A stretch of 64,000 bases of DNA from contig CAKUAS010000001.1 in NCBI GenBank assembly GCA_934636655.1, forward strand, positions 124,001 to 188,000, given 5' to 3'. Source of the stretch: an uncultured Oscillospiraceae bacterium. GTDB lineage: Bacteria; Bacillota; Clostridia; Oscillospirales; Oscillospiraceae. The position numbers and the translations under genes are program-made. Below the pieces are notes generated by a model that was not told the DNA's origin, ran no database searches, and was given only the letters and a program-made list of their open reading frames with translations. Shown here piece by piece: positions 1 to 9,473 of the stretch (its first letter is position 1; every line of letters begins with the position of its first letter).

Positions 1-1134
1 TTCGCGGCTCTGCAATTTCATGCGGCAGCCTTCGATGATATTGGCGCTGCCGGTTTCCTTATTGCCGAGTTCGGCGATATTGGCAGCAAACGCTTTTGCC
101 TTGCCTTCGTTATCCGCTATCTGACTGGCGATCTCGCCAAGGCGGACCTGCGCTCCGGCAATATCGCTTTTCATGCGCTCGACCGATTCACCGCTGCTTT
201 TGATATTTGCTCTGAGCACGGCGGCCTGCGAATCGCAGTCGGCGGCTTTTGACTCGGTCTGTGAAAGGCGCTCGCGCGCTTTGTCGGCTTCGATATCCTT
301 TTCGTGCATACGCTCGGATATACTGCCGGCAGAGGCATACAGCGCTTCGAGACTGCGGTGAGCCTCGTCAAGCTCAGCTTTCGCGGTTTCGTAATCGGCA
401 TTAACGACCTGCGCCTGAGCATGCAGCTTATCGAGAGTCGCCATCCACACGGATATCTCGCGCACGCGCAGCTCATCGCGCAGAACGAGGTACTTCTTCG
501 CCGTTTCCGACTGGCGGCGCAACGGTTCGACCTGAAGTTCGAGCTCATCGATCTTGTCGTTTATACGCAGGAGGTTTTCCTCCGTTTTTTCAAGCTTGCG
601 CTCAGACTCTTCCTTGCGGCTGCGATAACGCGATATTCCGGCCGCTTCCTCGAATACCTCGCGGCGGTCGGAGCTCTTGGTGGACACGATCTCCGCGATC
701 TTTCCCTGACCGATGATGGAATAACCGTCTCTTCCGAGGCCTGTGTCCATAAGAAGGCTGTTTATATCCTTGAGCCGCACGGCCTCGCGGTTTATGTAAT
801 ATTCGCTGTCACCGCTGCGGTAATATCTTCTCGTGAGCATGAGCTCGGTGTTGTCACAATCGAAGATATGCTCGGAGTTATCAATAATGAGCGAAACCTG
901 CGCAAAGCCGAGTGCGCCGCGCTTTTCGGTGCCGCCGAAGATAACATCCTCCATTTTGCCGCCGCGCAGGGTTTTTGAGCGCTGCTCGCCCATGACCCAC
1001 AGTATCGCGTCGGCTATATTTGATTTACCCGAGCCGTTCGGCCCGACGATCGCCGTAACGTCCTTTTCAAATGTGATCCGCGTCTTATCGGGAAAAGACT
1101 TGAATCCCTGCAATTCTAACGCCTTTAAATACAA
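1..1134 (-). CDS. smc: Chromosome segregation SMC protein (N-terminal part, cut by window edge)
   Basis: Structural maintenance of chromosomes ATPase, the core of the SMC-ScpAB condensin that compacts and segregates the nucleoid. Reading the minus strand from 1134 gives 378 residues without a stop. They start LYLKALELQGFKSF, then carry the Walker A motif GPNGSGKSN at about residues 31-39, then the N-terminal head, and from about residue 165 a long charged heptad-like coiled coil. The hinge, second coil arm and C-terminal head lie outside the window. The start is TTG at 1134, with GAGGT at 1142-1146. The frame closes at a TGA eight codons upstream with no ATG or GTG, so TTG is the only usable start. 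It is the last visible gene of the rnc-radical SAM-smc cluster. Identity is near certain. Confidence 0.96.
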   Translation of the reverse strand, partial: MYLKALELQGFKSFPDKTRITFEKDVTAIVGPNGSGKSNIADAILWVMGEQRSKTLRGGKMEDVIFGGTEKRGALGFAQVSLIIDNSEHIFDCDNTELMLTRRYYRSGDSEYYINREAVRLKDINSLLMDTGLGRDGYSIIGQGKIAEIVSTKSSDRREVFEEAAGISRYRSRKEESERKLEKTEENLLRINDKIDELELQVEPLRRQSETAKKYLVLRDELRVREISVWMATLDKLHAQAQVVNADYETAKAELDEAHRSLEALYASAGSISERMHEKDIEADKARERLSQTESKAADCDSQAAVLRANIKSSGESVERMKSDIAGAQVRLGEIASQIADNEGKAKAFAANIAELGNKETGSANIIEGCRMKLQSRE

Positions 1135-1183
1135 AAGTTCTACCTCATTATTTCAGTTCATTCAATACATTTTATAATAAAGC

Positions 1184-2203
1184 TCAGCCTTTATCAAGAC
1201 TGACAATGCTTATTTCGCCACTTTTTACACTTGCTTCATGAATTTTGAGCTCCGACAGAGAAAACTCCGACGTGAGCGCTTTAACATTGCAGCGATGCTG
1301 CCCTACCATTTTGGAGACGTCCGAGCGGTTGACTCCGAGCACAACGCGGCTTCCGGGCTTTGTGCCGACAAGCAGCGTCCGCGCCTTTTCAAGCATTATA
1401 CGCGAGAGCACAAGCTCGCCGAGCGCCGGATGATACGCTCCGCCCAAAGCGTCGCCGCCGGAAAGATCCTCCGTCGGATTAAGTCCCATGCGGATTATCG
1501 GGATCCCCGCCGCGTTAAACAGCGGAACTACCTTTGCACAGATACGCACAGCGTCCTCAACGGTGTGCTCCTTATACGTTCCTGCGTGCCACATGTCGCA
1601 CAGCACCGTATCGCGCACGATGACCGTGGGATATATCCTCACGCCGTCGGGCTCAAGGGCAATTATCTTTTTTGCGGTCTCGATGCAGCTTTCGTCCGTA
1701 TCTCCGGGAAGTCCGGTCATCATCTGCAATATGAGGTCAAAGCCCGCTGCCTTAATAAGCTTTGATGCGTTTTCGACATCCGCGCTGTCATGCCCGCGGC
1801 CAGAGAGCTCAAGCACCCTGTCGCACATGGACTGCGCGCCTAGCTCCACGACGGCAACACCGTATTTTTTCAGTCTCTTGAGTACCGACGCGTCAATTGC
1901 ATCGGGGCGCGTAGACAGACGGATAGAGCTTATCGTTCCGTCCTCGATATACGGCTGCGCGGCCTCGAAAAGCTCGACCTGCCGGGCCTCGGGTATGGCG
2001 GTAAAGCTGCCTCCATAAAACGCCAATTGCCGCTTTGTCCCCAATGGGGTCAAGGCGGCTGCTTCTTCTATCGCATTTTTGACGGTCTGCGCCGTGGCAG
2101 GCTCGATATGGCCGGATATTCTGCGCTGATTGCAGAACACACAGTCGTTCGGGCAGCCGAGGTGCGGCACAAACACGGGGATTATACTGTTTCTCGCTGT
2201 CAT
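1184..2203 (-). CDS. Elp3-like radical SAM protein
   Basis: 339-residue radical S-adenosylmethionine enzyme. The cluster motif CPNDCVFC (C17, C21, C24) binds the [4Fe-4S] centre, and FYGGSFTAI follows the usual radical SAM GG motif. The sequence resembles the Elp3/MiaA-like group found between rnc and smc in many Clostridia. It has a radical SAM domain over most of its length and a short C-terminal extension, but no acetyltransferase domain, so it is not a full Elp3. A role in tRNA or other nucleic acid modification is inference; the substrate is unknown. It overlaps the rnc stop by four bases (translational coupling) and lies 49 bases before smc. Confidence 0.88.
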   Translation of the reverse strand: MTARNSIIPVFVPHLGCPNDCVFCNQRRISGHIEPATAQTVKNAIEEAAALTPLGTKRQLAFYGGSFTAIPEARQVELFEAAQPYIEDGTISSIRLSTRPDAIDASVLKRLKKYGVAVVELGAQSMCDRVLELSGRGHDSADVENASKLIKAAGFDLILQMMTGLPGDTDESCIETAKKIIALEPDGVRIYPTVIVRDTVLCDMWHAGTYKEHTVEDAVRICAKVVPLFNAAGIPIIRMGLNPTEDLSGGDALGGAYHPALGELVLSRIMLEKARTLLVGTKPGSRVVLGVNRSDVSKMVGQHRCNVKALTSEFSLSELKIHEASVKSGEISIVSLDKG

Positions 2204-2874
2204 TTATTAAGTCTTTCAAGCGCCTGACAGGCTGCCGCCTGCTCGGCTTCTTTCTTCGTTCTTCCGCTGCCGCGGCCAATAACCTCACCGTTTAGGCTGA
2301 CCTCCGATAGGAAAACCTTATCGTGGTCGGGTCCGGATTCACCGGCATCGGTATATCTGAGCTGCTGATCGGGCTTGCGCTGTACGAGCTCCTGGAGCTC
2401 TGTCTTGTAGTCCGACGCATGATGCGCCTTAACGGCCTCGGGGCTGAGCACCATACGCTCAACAAAGCTTACCGCGGCTTCGATGCCGCCGTCGAGATAA
2501 ATAGCGGCGATTACGGCTTCGGTGGCATCGGCGAGTATGGACGCGCGCTGCCTGCCGCCGTTTTTCTCCTCGCCGTGACCCATGCGCAGATATTCGCCGA
2601 GTTCAAGCTCCTTTGCAACACCGTAAAGGCTGTGCTCGCATACGAGCTCAGCGCGCAGACGCGTCATCTTGCCCTCCGGCATGGACGGCTCGACGGCGTA
2701 CAGGTGTTTTGCCGCGACGAATCCGAGCACCGAGTCGCCCAAAAACTCAAGACGCTCGTTGCTGGGTACGCCCTCTTCCCTGTTCTCGTTTGCATAAGAG
2801 CTATGCGTCAGCGCATTTTTTAAAAGCGCCGCGTTTTTGAACCTGTATCCTAATTTTTCTTCTAACTGCTTCAA
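2200..2874 (-). CDS. rnc: Ribonuclease III
   Basis: 224-residue double-strand-specific endoribonuclease that processes rRNA precursors and structured mRNAs. The N-terminal catalytic domain has the signature NERLEFLGDSVLGF (residues about 39-52) and the second acidic motif ADATEAVIAAIYLDGG, which supply the Mg-binding Glu and Asp residues. The C-terminal 70 residues form a double-stranded RNA-binding domain ending GRGSGRTKKEAEQAAA. Length is typical. It follows plsX by four bases and overlaps the next gene by four. In Bacillus, fabD, fabG and acpP lie between plsX and rnc; here they are absent. Confidence 0.97.
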   Translation of the reverse strand: MKQLEEKLGYRFKNAALLKNALTHSSYANENREEGVPSNERLEFLGDSVLGFVAAKHLYAVEPSMPEGKMTRLRAELVCEHSLYGVAKELELGEYLRMGHGEEKNGGRQRASILADATEAVIAAIYLDGGIEAAVSFVERMVLSPEAVKAHHASDYKTELQELVQRKPDQQLRYTDAGESGPDHDKVFLSEVSLNGEVIGRGSGRTKKEAEQAAACQALERLNK

Positions 2875-2878
2875 TATA

Positions 2879-3889
2879 TTACACTTCTTCCGATATCTTC
2901 ATGTAGTCTATGTTCTTTTCAATATCACCGACTATGCCTGCCTCGGCAAAGGCCTTGGCCTGACGGATGGCAGCGAAGAATGCCTCATCGCCGGATGAGC
3001 CGTGAGCCTTGATAACAGGCTTTGAAATGCCGAGGAGCGCCGTTCCGCCGACCTCGTTTGAGTCTATCTTCCTTGCTATGCCCTTGACGTCCTTTTTGAT
3101 CACCGCCGCGGCAAGCTTATTCTTCGTGTTCATCATGAACACCTCCTTAAGCTCCGTAAACAGCCATTTCGCAACGCCCTCGGCGGTTTTGAGGACGATA
3201 TTGCCGGAAAATCCGTCGCTTACGACAACGTCAACGCCGCCGAAGAGCATCGTGCTGCCCTCGACGTTGCCGACAAAATTGATCCTGCCCTCTTCGCTGG
3301 CCTTTTTCAGGAGCTTGTACGTCTCGTGCTGCAAGGCTCCTCCCTTGGTCTCCTCCGCGCCGATGTTGAGAAGTCCGACTCGCGGCTGAGTAAGCCCCAT
3401 CATTCTGCGGGCATAGAAGCTGCCCATATACGCGAACTGAAGAAGATATTCCGGCGTACACTCGGCGTTTGCGCCGCAGTCGATGAGCATTATGCCGTTC
3501 TCGCGGCTGGGCAGAACCGGCGCCATAGCAGCGCGGCGAACGCCCTTTATGCGCTTTACGATAAGCGTGGCCCCCGTGAGCAGGGCCCCGGTTGAGCCTG
3601 CCGATACCATTGCGTCGCCCTCGCCGTTTTTGAGCATGTTCAGTGCTACCGTCATGGACGCATCCTTTTTGCGGCGCGTTGCGGTGCTCGGATCGTCCTC
3701 CATTGTTATAACGTCACGGGCATCGACTATGCTTATGCCTCTTCTGTCCTCGCCGAGATACTTTTCTATCTCTTCCTTACGGCCGACAAGTACAAGCTCA
3801 ACGCCCAATCTGTCGCGCGCATAGACAGAGCCCTTTACTATCGCCTCGGGCGCGTTATCGCCGCCCATTGCGTCAACGATTATTTTCAA
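2879..3889 (-). CDS. plsX: Phosphate acyltransferase PlsX
   Basis: 336 residues; makes acyl-phosphate from acyl-ACP for phosphatidic acid synthesis at the membrane. It starts MKIIVDAMGGDNAPEA, the family hallmark, and has GSTGALLTGA, LIDCGANAE and VSDGFSGNIVLKTAEG motifs, with the usual length. The start lies within the last codons of trmFO (17-base overlap), so the two are probably translated together. It belongs to the dprA-topA-trmFO-plsX-rnc-smc transcript. Function is assigned from family membership. Confidence 0.97.
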   Translation of the reverse strand: MKIIVDAMGGDNAPEAIVKGSVYARDRLGVELVLVGRKEEIEKYLGEDRRGISIVDARDVITMEDDPSTATRRKKDASMTVALNMLKNGEGDAMVSAGSTGALLTGATLIVKRIKGVRRAAMAPVLPSRENGIMLIDCGANAECTPEYLLQFAYMGSFYARRMMGLTQPRVGLLNIGAEETKGGALQHETYKLLKKASEEGRINFVGNVEGSTMLFGGVDVVVSDGFSGNIVLKTAEGVAKWLFTELKEVFMMNTKNKLAAAVIKKDVKGIARKIDSNEVGGTALLGISKPVIKAHGSSGDEAFFAAIRQAKAFAEAGIVGDIEKNIDYMKISEEV

Positions 3890-5198
3890 AGCCGAAGACC
3901 TCCTTTTTCATAAGCTCTTCAATCACCGCAAGACTCCTTGCGGATATCTCGGCATTCTTATTGCGTTTGCCCTTGACCCTGTAGCCAAGAGGCGATATTA
4001 TACCGAAATTCACGTTCATCGGCTGGAAATCACCGACGCTGCCTCCGGAAATATAAAGACTCAATGCTCCGATCGCGGTCTCCTGCGGGAAATCGACGGG
4101 CTCAAGACCGAGGAAGCGTGCGGCAGTCTCGATGCCGACGAGCATTCCGGACGCAGCCGACTCAACATAGCCCTCAACACCGGTCATCTGTCCGGCAAAA
4201 CTGAGGCGAGGCTCAGTTTTCAGTCTGTAGTACCTGTCCAGAAGCTTTGGGCTGTTTAAATATGTATTGCGGTGCATAACTCCGTAGCGGATAAACTCGG
4301 CGTTTTTCAGGGCCGGTATCATAGAGAACACGCGCTTCTGCTCGCCCCATGTAAGATGCGTCTGGAAGCCGACAATGTTATACAGCGTCCCTTCAGCGTT
4401 ATCACGCCGCAGCTGAACGACCGCATAGTTTTCGCGCCCGGTGCGCGGATCACGCAGACCGACGGGCTTCATAGGGCCAAAACGCAGCGTATCCTCCCCG
4501 CGGCGTGCCATAACTTCAACGGGCATGCAGCCTTCAAACACTCCGCCGTCGTCAAAGCCATGTACGGCTGCTTCCTTTGCGCTGCAAAGCTCGCGGACAA
4601 AGGCCTTGTACTCAGCCTCGTCCATCGGGCAGTTTACATAATCCGCTGTACCCTTGTCGTAACGCGAAGCAAAAAACGCACTGGACATATCAACACTCTC
4701 AAGCGTTACGATAGGCGCGACTGCATCATAAAAGTGCAGTCCCTCACCACCGCACAGGGCGGCTATCTTATCTGCAAGAGCGTCACTTGTAAGCGGGCCT
4801 GTTGCAACGACACACTCTCCCTCCGGAAAGTCCGTGGCTTCGGCCTGAACGATCTCAACATTTTCGCAGGTGCGGAGCTTCTCGGTTATGTACCGCGCAA
4901 AGCCCTCTCTGTCGACGGCGAGAGCACCGCCGGCGGCGACACGGTTTGCATCGGCGCTTTCCATTATGAGCGAGCCCATTTTGCGCATCTCGGCCTTTAA
5001 AAGGCCGACGGCGTTAGAGAGCTCATCGCTGCGCAATGAATTTGAACAGACAAGCTCGGCAAAATATTCGGATGTGTGCGCCGGGGTCATTTTTACCGGT
5101 TTCATTTCGACGAGCCGGACTTTTATACCCCTTTTCGCGAGCTGCCAGGCGCATTCGCTTCCTGCAAGCCCGGCCCCGAGGACTGTGACCTCTTTCAT
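3873..5198 (-). CDS. trmFO: tRNA (uracil-54-C5)-methyltransferase, folate-dependent
   Basis: Flavoprotein that methylates U54 of tRNA to ribothymidine with methylene-tetrahydrofolate, as in most Gram-positives. The start chosen is ATG at 5198, giving MKEVTVLGAGLAGSECAW with the FAD-binding GxGxAG motif at once and a 441-residue product, the normal family length. The frame stays open 40 codons further upstream into topA, but those residues are a lysine/arginine-rich shadow of the topA C-terminus. Other family motifs include HTSEYFAELVCSNSLRSDEL and YVESAASGMLVGIE. It sits four bases after topA in the classical dprA-topA-trmFO order. Confidence 0.95.
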   Translation of the reverse strand: MKEVTVLGAGLAGSECAWQLAKRGIKVRLVEMKPVKMTPAHTSEYFAELVCSNSLRSDELSNAVGLLKAEMRKMGSLIMESADANRVAAGGALAVDREGFARYITEKLRTCENVEIVQAEATDFPEGECVVATGPLTSDALADKIAALCGGEGLHFYDAVAPIVTLESVDMSSAFFASRYDKGTADYVNCPMDEAEYKAFVRELCSAKEAAVHGFDDGGVFEGCMPVEVMARRGEDTLRFGPMKPVGLRDPRTGRENYAVVQLRRDNAEGTLYNIVGFQTHLTWGEQKRVFSMIPALKNAEFIRYGVMHRNTYLNSPKLLDRYYRLKTEPRLSFAGQMTGVEGYVESAASGMLVGIETAARFLGLEPVDFPQETAIGALSLYISGGSVGDFQPMNVNFGIISPLGYRVKGKRNKNAEISARSLAVIEELMKKEVFGFENNR

Positions 5199-5202
5199 GT
5201 CT

Positions 5203-7434
5203 TTATTCCTTAGTTTTCTTTGCTGTTTTTTTCTTGGTCGGCTTCTTTTCGGCTTTATCATCCGAATTTTTACCGGCTGCGGCCTTTTTCTTATAGCCGC
5301 GCTTATCCTCGGGCACAAACTCCGGACAATCCTCGTTTATGCAGAAGGCCTTTTGTCTGCCGCGTCCGCTGGGTTTGAACAGCGTCTTTCCGCAGCTCGG
5401 GCAATTGTCCTTCGTCGGCACATACCAGGTCATGAAGCCCTTGATCTCGCTGCCGTCGGCAGCGGTGCCGCGCCAAGGGCAATCCGCTCCGCGCTCGCAG
5501 GCATAATAGGTGTTGCCCTTTTTCGAGGTGCGTTTGAGAATACGGCTGCCGCATTTGGGGCATTTGCCGGGCATCTCAATAACGAGCGGCTTTGTAAAGC
5601 TGCACTCGGGGTAAGCCGGACAGGCGAGGAAACGGCCGAATCGGCCGGACTTTACGACCATCTGACGGCCGCATACGTCGCAATACTCGTCGCTGAGCTC
5701 ATCGGGGACTTTGATCCTCACGCCGTCGAGTGCTTTTTCGGCTTCCTCGAGTTCGGTGCTGAAATCGCCGTAGAAGCTGCGCAGCAGCTCTTTCCAATAA
5801 AGCTTGCCGCTCTCGACCTCGTCGAGCTCCTCTTCCATATGGTTTGTAAATTTAAGATCGACTATATCGGGGAAGCGATCCTCCATGAGCTGAGTCACTA
5901 TCTCTCCGAGATTGGTGGGCTTGAGATACTTGCCGTCTTTCACTACATACTCATGAGAGGTTATAGTTGATATCGTCGGAGCGTAGGTCGACGGGCGGCC
6001 TATGCCCTTTTCCTCCATTGCACGGATAAGGGTCGCCTCTGTGTATCGCGCGGGCGGCTGCGTAAACTGCTGCTCGGGGAGCATTTTTTCGAGGAACACC
6101 TGCTCGCCCTCTTCAAGGGACGGCAGCTTGCTGCGCGGCTCGTCGCTCTCTTCGTCCTTGCCCTCCTCGTACACCGCCGTGTAGCCGGCAAAACGCAGCT
6201 CGGAGTAGTTCGCGCGGAAATCATAGCCCGCCGAATCGACATCGACAACAACATTATCATACACGGCGTTTGCCATCTGGCACGCGGTGAATCGCCCCCA
6301 GATGAGGCGATAGAGCCTGTACTGCTCAGGGGTAAGGTCCTTGCGCACAACATCGGGGCTGAGCTCGATATTCGTCGGGCGGATTGCCTCGTGCGCATCC
6401 TGCGCGCCGGACTTAGTCTTATACACACGGAAAGAACCGTGGTAATAATCCTTGCCGTAGTGATCGATTATATAATTTTTCGCCGCCATGAGCGCCTCGT
6501 CGGAAAGGCGCAGCGAGTCGGTACGCATATAAGTTATAAGGCCGACCGTGCCGTAGCCTGCAATGTCAACGCCTTCATAAAGCTGCTGCGCGATGGACAT
6601 TGTGCGGCGCGGTGTCATGCCGAGGCGTCGGCTGGCCTCCTGCTGGAGGGTAGAGGTTATAAACGGGGGCGACGGGCTGCGGTGCTTCTTGCCGCGCTTT
6701 ACGGTCTTGACCTTGAACGGCTCGTCCTTGGTGGCGTTAATGACGGTGTTTACCTCGTCCTCGGATTTTAGCTCAAGCTTTTTATCGTCCTTACCGTAGA
6801 AGCGCGCTGTGAATTTAGCGTTTTCCTCGCTCTCAAACATGGCATCGAGCAGCCAGTACTCCTCGCTTACAAAGCTTCTTATCTCGTTTTCACGGTCGAC
6901 GACCATGCGCGTTGCGACAGACTGAACTCTGCCTGCCGACAGTCCGCGGCGGATCTTCTTCCAGAGCAGCGGCGAAAGCTTGTAGCCGACAAGGCGGTCA
7001 AGCAGTCTGCGCGCCTGCTGAGCGTCGACGAGATTATTGTCGATATCACGGGGCTTATTAATGCTGTCCGTGACAACTTTTTTTGTTATCTCGTTGAATG
7101 TAACACGTCTTGCTCTTTCGTCGGAAAGCGCAAGCAGCTCTTTAAGATGCCACGATATGGCTTCGCCCTCGCGGTCCGGGTCGGTCGCGAGATAGACGGT
7201 TTTTGCATTTTTGCTGAGCTTTTTGAGCTCGTCTATGATCTCCTTGTGATCCTTGACAGGGATGTACTTGGGCTCAAAATCGTTCTCTATATCAATTCCG
7301 AGAGTGCTCTTTGGAAGGTCGCGCAGGTGTCCCATAGACGCAACGACCTTGTAATCGCTTCCGAGATATTTCTCGATAGTCTTGGCCTTAGCCGGTGATT
7401 CAACTATGACCAGATTTTTTTTTGCACTGGGCAT
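5203..7434 (-). CDS. topA: DNA topoisomerase I
   Basis: 743-residue type IA topoisomerase that relaxes negative supercoils. The TOPRIM domain is at the N-terminus (LVIVESPAKAKTIEKYLG, then ATDPDREGEAISWHL at about 83-97). The catalytic tyrosine is Y302 in GLITYMRTDS. The C-terminal part carries three four-cysteine zinc ribbons: CDVCG...CPAYPEC, CPKCG...CERGADC and CPSCG...CINEDC. It ends in a lysine-rich tail of about 35 residues. Domain order and length match clostridial TopA. It follows dprA by nine bases. Confidence 0.98.
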   Translation of the reverse strand: MPSAKKNLVIVESPAKAKTIEKYLGSDYKVVASMGHLRDLPKSTLGIDIENDFEPKYIPVKDHKEIIDELKKLSKNAKTVYLATDPDREGEAISWHLKELLALSDERARRVTFNEITKKVVTDSINKPRDIDNNLVDAQQARRLLDRLVGYKLSPLLWKKIRRGLSAGRVQSVATRMVVDRENEIRSFVSEEYWLLDAMFESEENAKFTARFYGKDDKKLELKSEDEVNTVINATKDEPFKVKTVKRGKKHRSPSPPFITSTLQQEASRRLGMTPRRTMSIAQQLYEGVDIAGYGTVGLITYMRTDSLRLSDEALMAAKNYIIDHYGKDYYHGSFRVYKTKSGAQDAHEAIRPTNIELSPDVVRKDLTPEQYRLYRLIWGRFTACQMANAVYDNVVVDVDSAGYDFRANYSELRFAGYTAVYEEGKDEESDEPRSKLPSLEEGEQVFLEKMLPEQQFTQPPARYTEATLIRAMEEKGIGRPSTYAPTISTITSHEYVVKDGKYLKPTNLGEIVTQLMEDRFPDIVDLKFTNHMEEELDEVESGKLYWKELLRSFYGDFSTELEEAEKALDGVRIKVPDELSDEYCDVCGRQMVVKSGRFGRFLACPAYPECSFTKPLVIEMPGKCPKCGSRILKRTSKKGNTYYACERGADCPWRGTAADGSEIKGFMTWYVPTKDNCPSCGKTLFKPSGRGRQKAFCINEDCPEFVPEDKRGYKKKAAAGKNSDDKAEKKPTKKKTAKKTKE

Positions 7435-7443
7435 CGGGTATCC

Positions 7444-8652
7444 TCATTTCATCTTAATATTTAAAGTAAAGCGTTTGCCCGTCTCCTGCCGGACATAGCC
7501 CTTTATCTGCAAGAGCGTGAGATCGGCCAACACCTTTGCCGGCACAAGACCGCTGCGCTCAATGATAGTGTCAACATGAACGGAGGGTTCATCCATAGCT
7601 CCGATTATCTTCAGCTGACTTGGGCTCAGGCTCTCCAATTGTTTCTGCAAGTCAATATAAGCCGCGTCGGGTGCCTTGTCAACAACTTTTTTCTCACTTT
7701 TTTCGGCACGGGACTCTTTTTGATGCTTGACAGCGGACTTCGGAATAACTCCCGAGGGCATGTCAAATTCAACTTTTCGTATCTTATTCGGGTAAAGCGC
7801 CGCGAACTCGCTGACGACCTCCCAGCCGTTTGTCACCGGCTTTGCGCCTTCTTTTATAAGCAGATTCGTGCCCTCGCAATTGGGCTGATCCGCATTGCCG
7901 GGAACGGCAAAGATCTCCTTGCCCTGGTCGGCGGCCTCATTCACGAAAAGGCGTGTTCCGCTCTTGAGCGGAGCTTCGACAACGGTCACGCCGAGCGAAA
8001 GGCCGCTGGTTATCCTGTTTCTCGCACGGAAGAACGAACTGTACGGCTTCGTGCCAGGTGCATACTCGCTTATGAGCGCTCCGTGCATGACAACATCCCG
8101 TGAAAAGCGGCTCTTATCCAGCTCGTGCGGCAGGCCGAGAACACCTATGACCCTGCCGTCTGCCATGAGAGCGCCCTCGGCCGCAGCGGAATCAACGCCC
8201 ATCGTCAGACCCGATATCACCGTGCCGCCGCATTTTGCTATCTCATAGCCCATGCGCATTCCCATTTTGATACCGTAAGGCGTTGCCTTGCGCGTACCGA
8301 TAACAGCGATTGCAGGCTCCGCGTCAATACCCGGCAGCTTGCCCTTGACGTATATGACGGCAGGCGGAAGATGTATGTTTCTCAATCGTTCGGGGTAAGC
8401 GTCCTCATCCATAGTGATAACGTCGATACCCGCATTGTCGCACTTTTCAAATATGCGCTTTGCCGCGTCAAGATCGCGCTTTTCAAGCTCCTCCGCCCCC
8501 TCAATATTGTGCGGCAGCAGGCGCGTTATCTCTCCGACTGGCGCAAAGTACATCTGCTCGGGGCTTCCGTAGTATTTAAGCAGCGAGGTTATCGCCCTTG
8601 GACCTATTCGCGGCGAGGTCGACAGCCAAAGCCAGTAAATTACGTCATTCAT
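7444..8652 (-). CDS. dprA: DNA processing protein DprA
   Basis: 402 residues; loads RecA onto incoming single-stranded DNA during transformation. The Rossmann-like core has VIGTRKATPYG (about 117-127), SGLTMGVDSAAAEGAL (147-162) and the KSGTRLFVNEAADQGKEIFAVPGN-type loop near 225-250. The N-terminal helical HhH-like part and a C-terminal winged-helix-like domain (about 330-402) flank it. The operon position spoU-dprA-topA is conserved in Firmicutes. Many non-competent Clostridia keep dprA, so it does not prove natural competence. Confidence 0.95.
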   Translation of the reverse strand: MNDVIYWLWLSTSPRIGPRAITSLLKYYGSPEQMYFAPVGEITRLLPHNIEGAEELEKRDLDAAKRIFEKCDNAGIDVITMDEDAYPERLRNIHLPPAVIYVKGKLPGIDAEPAIAVIGTRKATPYGIKMGMRMGYEIAKCGGTVISGLTMGVDSAAAEGALMADGRVIGVLGLPHELDKSRFSRDVVMHGALISEYAPGTKPYSSFFRARNRITSGLSLGVTVVEAPLKSGTRLFVNEAADQGKEIFAVPGNADQPNCEGTNLLIKEGAKPVTNGWEVVSEFAALYPNKIRKVEFDMPSGVIPKSAVKHQKESRAEKSEKKVVDKAPDAAYIDLQKQLESLSPSQLKIIGAMDEPSVHVDTIIERSGLVPAKVLADLTLLQIKGYVRQETGKRFTLNIKMK

Positions 8653-8655
8653 ACG

Positions 8656-9405
8656 CTACCTCGACATTTCCCACATGATGACCGACGCCGCAACAGCTGC
8701 GTTGAGCGACTCCGAATGCGGATTCATCGGTATTATGAGTTCTCCGCCGCAGATATCCAAAAGCTCACGGGAAAGTCCCCTGCCCTCGCTGCCTATGGCC
8801 ACGGCGCTTCTGTGAAGCTCGGCATTGCGAATATCGGCCGCCTTATCGCTGAGTGCTGCTCCGAACAGCGGCAGGCACTGAGTTCTCGTAAAATCATCGA
8901 GTTCTTCAATGCTCATTTTAAGCACCCTTTGACGAAATATCGCACCCATGCTCGCTCGCACGGTCTTGGGATTATAGAGATCTGCGCATGCGCCTACCAT
9001 GATGACGGCATCGATATCAAACGCGTTTGCGCTTCTTATTATGGTTCCGACATTGCCGGGATCCTGAAGGTTTTCAATTATGATCGCGCGCATTATGCGT
9101 TCATCGGCGCTCTGCTGCGGCATTGCGACCGTGAATACCGGTCCCGGACCGGATTTGAGTGGCGATGCATATTCCACAAGGTCTGCCGGCGCACAGTACT
9201 GCTCGATCTCCGGCGGAAGTTCGATTTTATCCGCGCCCTCGCGCCAGAGCACCTGCTTTATCTCCGCCCCATACTCTATCGCTTCCCTGAGCGTTTTCTC
9301 TCCGTCACATACAAACTGGCCGCATTCGCTGCGGTATTCGGATCCGGATGCGACCGAACGCATATGGCATATTATCCTATTTTTCCTTGAGCTTATCTTT
9401 TCCAT
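8656..9405 (-). CDS. SpoU/TrmH-family RNA 2'-O-methyltransferase
   Basis: 249 residues, SPOUT-fold methyltransferase that transfers a methyl group from SAM to a ribose 2'-OH in rRNA or tRNA. The three SpoU motifs are present: NLQDPGNVGTIIRSANAF (112-129), IGSEGRGLS (near 205) and IPMNPHSESLNAAVAASV (near 225-243). The N-terminus, MEKISSRKNRIICHMRS, aligns with the substrate-binding domain start of the family and supports the first ATG although no Shine-Dalgarno sequence precedes it. The exact target nucleotide cannot be told from sequence. First gene of the operon ending at smc. Confidence 0.92.
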   Translation of the reverse strand: MEKISSRKNRIICHMRSVASGSEYRSECGQFVCDGEKTLREAIEYGAEIKQVLWREGADKIELPPEIEQYCAPADLVEYASPLKSGPGPVFTVAMPQQSADERIMRAIIIENLQDPGNVGTIIRSANAFDIDAVIMVGACADLYNPKTVRASMGAIFRQRVLKMSIEELDDFTRTQCLPLFGAALSDKAADIRNAELHRSAVAIGSEGRGLSRELLDICGGELIIPMNPHSESLNAAVAASVIMWEMSR

Positions 9406-9414
9406 AAGAAATAA

Positions 9415-9442
9415 TTTATATCATAATATTATAATTTGTCAA
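9415..9442 (-). promoter_or_regulatory. Promoter of the spoU-dprA-topA operon
   Basis: Minus strand TTGACA at 9442-9437, a 16-base spacer and TATAAA at 9420-9415. A second -10 candidate, TATAAT, lies at 9433-9428 but has no good -35. With the first pair, transcription would begin within a few bases of the start codon at 9405, which agrees with the lack of a ribosome binding site. Confidence 0.6.
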
Positions 9443-9473
9443 ACATACATTTAAATATATACATCAAAACATC

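Noticed and set aside
304..978. Plus-strand frame of 224 codons near the left edge
   Set aside because: It lies opposite the smc head domain, which is clearly coding on the minus strand.
1184..2203. Full Elp3 histone acetyltransferase
   Set aside because: Only the radical SAM part is present; the acetyltransferase domain is missing.
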